Source of the DNA: Saprospiraceae bacterium
GTDB taxonomy: Bacteria > Bacteroidota > Bacteroidia > Chitinophagales > Saprospiraceae
Direction of reading: 5' to 3'
Assembly: GCA_029262975.1 (NCBI GenBank)
Contig: JAJCYJ010000572.1
Location: 1-8,496 of the forward strand
DNA: 8,496 nucleotides
Part shown: positions 7,522 through 8,496 of the stretch, in pieces
How the letters are laid out: every line of letters begins with the position of its first letter
How positions within the stretch are numbered: position 1 is the first letter of the stretch
Made by a program: the position numbers and the translations under genes
The notes under the pieces: model-generated
What the model was told of the DNA's origin: nothing
Seen by the model: only the letters and a program-made list of their open reading frames with translations
Database searches by the model: none

Positions 7522-8496
7522 CTATTCTGTTCTCATAGCATCTACAGGATTTGAAATAGCTGATCTGACAGAATGAAAACTTACAGTAAGCAAGGCTACA
7601 AATATTGCCGCTACGCCAGCAAACACGAAAATAGAAAATCCTATATTTACTTTATAGGCGAAATTAGAAAGCCACTGTTGCATCAAATACCATGATAATG
7701 GCACAGCAAACAAAAGAGAAAATAGTACTAATTTCAAAAAATCCTTTGACAATAAACTTACAATGCTTAATGTCGTTGCACCCAAAACTTTTCTTATTCC
7801 GATCTCCCTTGTTCTTCGCTCCGTAGCAAATGCGGCCAATCCAAATAATCCCAGACAGGCAATGAATATCCCAAGTCCGGAAAATATCGTAAAAATCTGA
7901 CCAACTCTCAGTTCCGTCTGATATATATTATTAAATGATTCATCCATGAACGTGTATGAAAAGGGCTGACCAGGAGCGAGTCTATTCCAATGTTGCTCTG
8001 CATAGGCAATGACATTTTCAGGATTGCCGGAGGTCAATTTTACAGATAAGGATCCTGAACTTTCTGATAATATAAAAGCTAAGGATCTAATATTTTCTCT
8101 TAAACTTTCGAAATGAAAATCTTCTACAACACCGATTATCTTGTGCGGAGTATTAGCAAATCCACCATTTGTGCTATTTCCTCCACTCGCATATATCGTC
8201 TTATCAAGAGGATCTTCAAAGCCAAAGAGCTTGGCTGCAGTTTGATTAATTATGACAGCCTGTGAGTCTGTTGCCATAGAGATATCAAAATTTCTGCCGG
8301 CCACCAAATTCATTCCCATTGTAGGTATATAGTCTTCATCAATATCCCAATTTTGCATAGCGACGCAATTGTCTTCACGCATCTCACTAGTCTTGCATAA
8401 TGGAGAGTCGGATCTCGATGAAGGCACCGGCAAATAACTGCTGTAAGATGCGCCGACGATCGAAGGATGATCATTCAATATTTTCTTAAAGGCGTT
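7522..8496 (-). CDS. ABC transporter permease, C-terminal part (cut by window edge)
   Basis: The frame is open to the last base of the window, giving 324 residues that begin NAFKKILNDHPSIVGAS. These align with the start of the second periplasmic domain of the two complete paralogues, so the true start lies well beyond 8496; a TTG at 8476-8478 is not a start. The fragment contains most of that periplasmic domain (1-195), including VVEDFHFESL (123-132), then TM6-TM8 (about 198-222, 253-273, 285-306), with REIGIRKVLG (230-239) after the first of these. A Cys pair (34 and 44 of the fragment) lies in the periplasmic part, in a stretch that looks different from the paralogues. It ends in TAG, 47 bp before the next permease gene, and is probably an earlier gene of the same operon. 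The full protein is expected to be about 800 aa by analogy. Confidence 0.93.
   Translation of the reverse strand, partial: NAFKKILNDHPSIVGASYSSYLPVPSSRSDSPLCKTSEMREDNCVAMQNWDIDEDYIPTMGMNLVAGRNFDISMATDSQAVIINQTAAKLFGFEDPLDKTIYASGGNSTNGGFANTPHKIIGVVEDFHFESLRENIRSLAFILSESSGSLSVKLTSGNPENVIAYAEQHWNRLAPGQPFSYTFMDESFNNIYQTELRVGQIFTIFSGLGIFIACLGLFGLAAFATERRTREIGIRKVLGATTLSIVSLLSKDFLKLVLFSLLFAVPLSWYLMQQWLSNFAYKVNIGFSIFVFAGVAAIFVALLTVSFHSVRSAISNPVDAMRTE

Noticed and set aside
7522..8478. A complete short permease starting at the TTG at 8478
   Set aside because: The frame remains open to the window edge and aligns with the interior of the paralogues, so this is the 3' part of a longer gene.

Overview
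The window looks like chromosome of a Bacteroidota (Bacteroidetes) species, possibly a free-living Saprospiria- or Cytophagia-type organism. This rests on AT-rich DNA, no Shine-Dalgarno sequence before the starts that can be seen, a lipoprotein nucleotidase with a Bacteroidota-like lipobox, and a tandem series of about 800-residue FtsX/MacB-type permeases of the kind that is multiplied in this phylum. The exact taxon cannot be read from the sequence.

Layout: positions 1-647 hold no convincing gene. They contain short repeats and a palindromic REP-like element at about 281-348. A plus-strand gene at 648-2300 encodes a surface-anchored or periplasmic metallophosphatase/5'-nucleotidase lipoprotein. 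A convergent intergenic region (2301-2580) is crowded with small inverted and direct repeats. The rest (2581-8496) is minus strand: three consecutive paralogous ABC-transporter permease genes. The most upstream one is cut by the right edge of the window, and the gaps between them are only 47 and 28 bp, so they are probably co-transcribed from a promoter beyond position 8496.

Each complete permease has the duplicated layout TM - periplasmic domain - three TMs, repeated twice, with a KE[IV]G[IL]RK coupling-type motif in each half. No ATP-binding subunit is encoded in the window, so the partner ATPase must lie outside it. The nucleotidase is convergent with the permease cluster, and nothing in the sequence ties the two functionally. 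I do not see a clearly new system. The points most worth checking are the D-x-Y variant metal site of the nucleotidase, the strictly repeated DFHF motif in the permeases, and the two repeat-rich intergenic regions.
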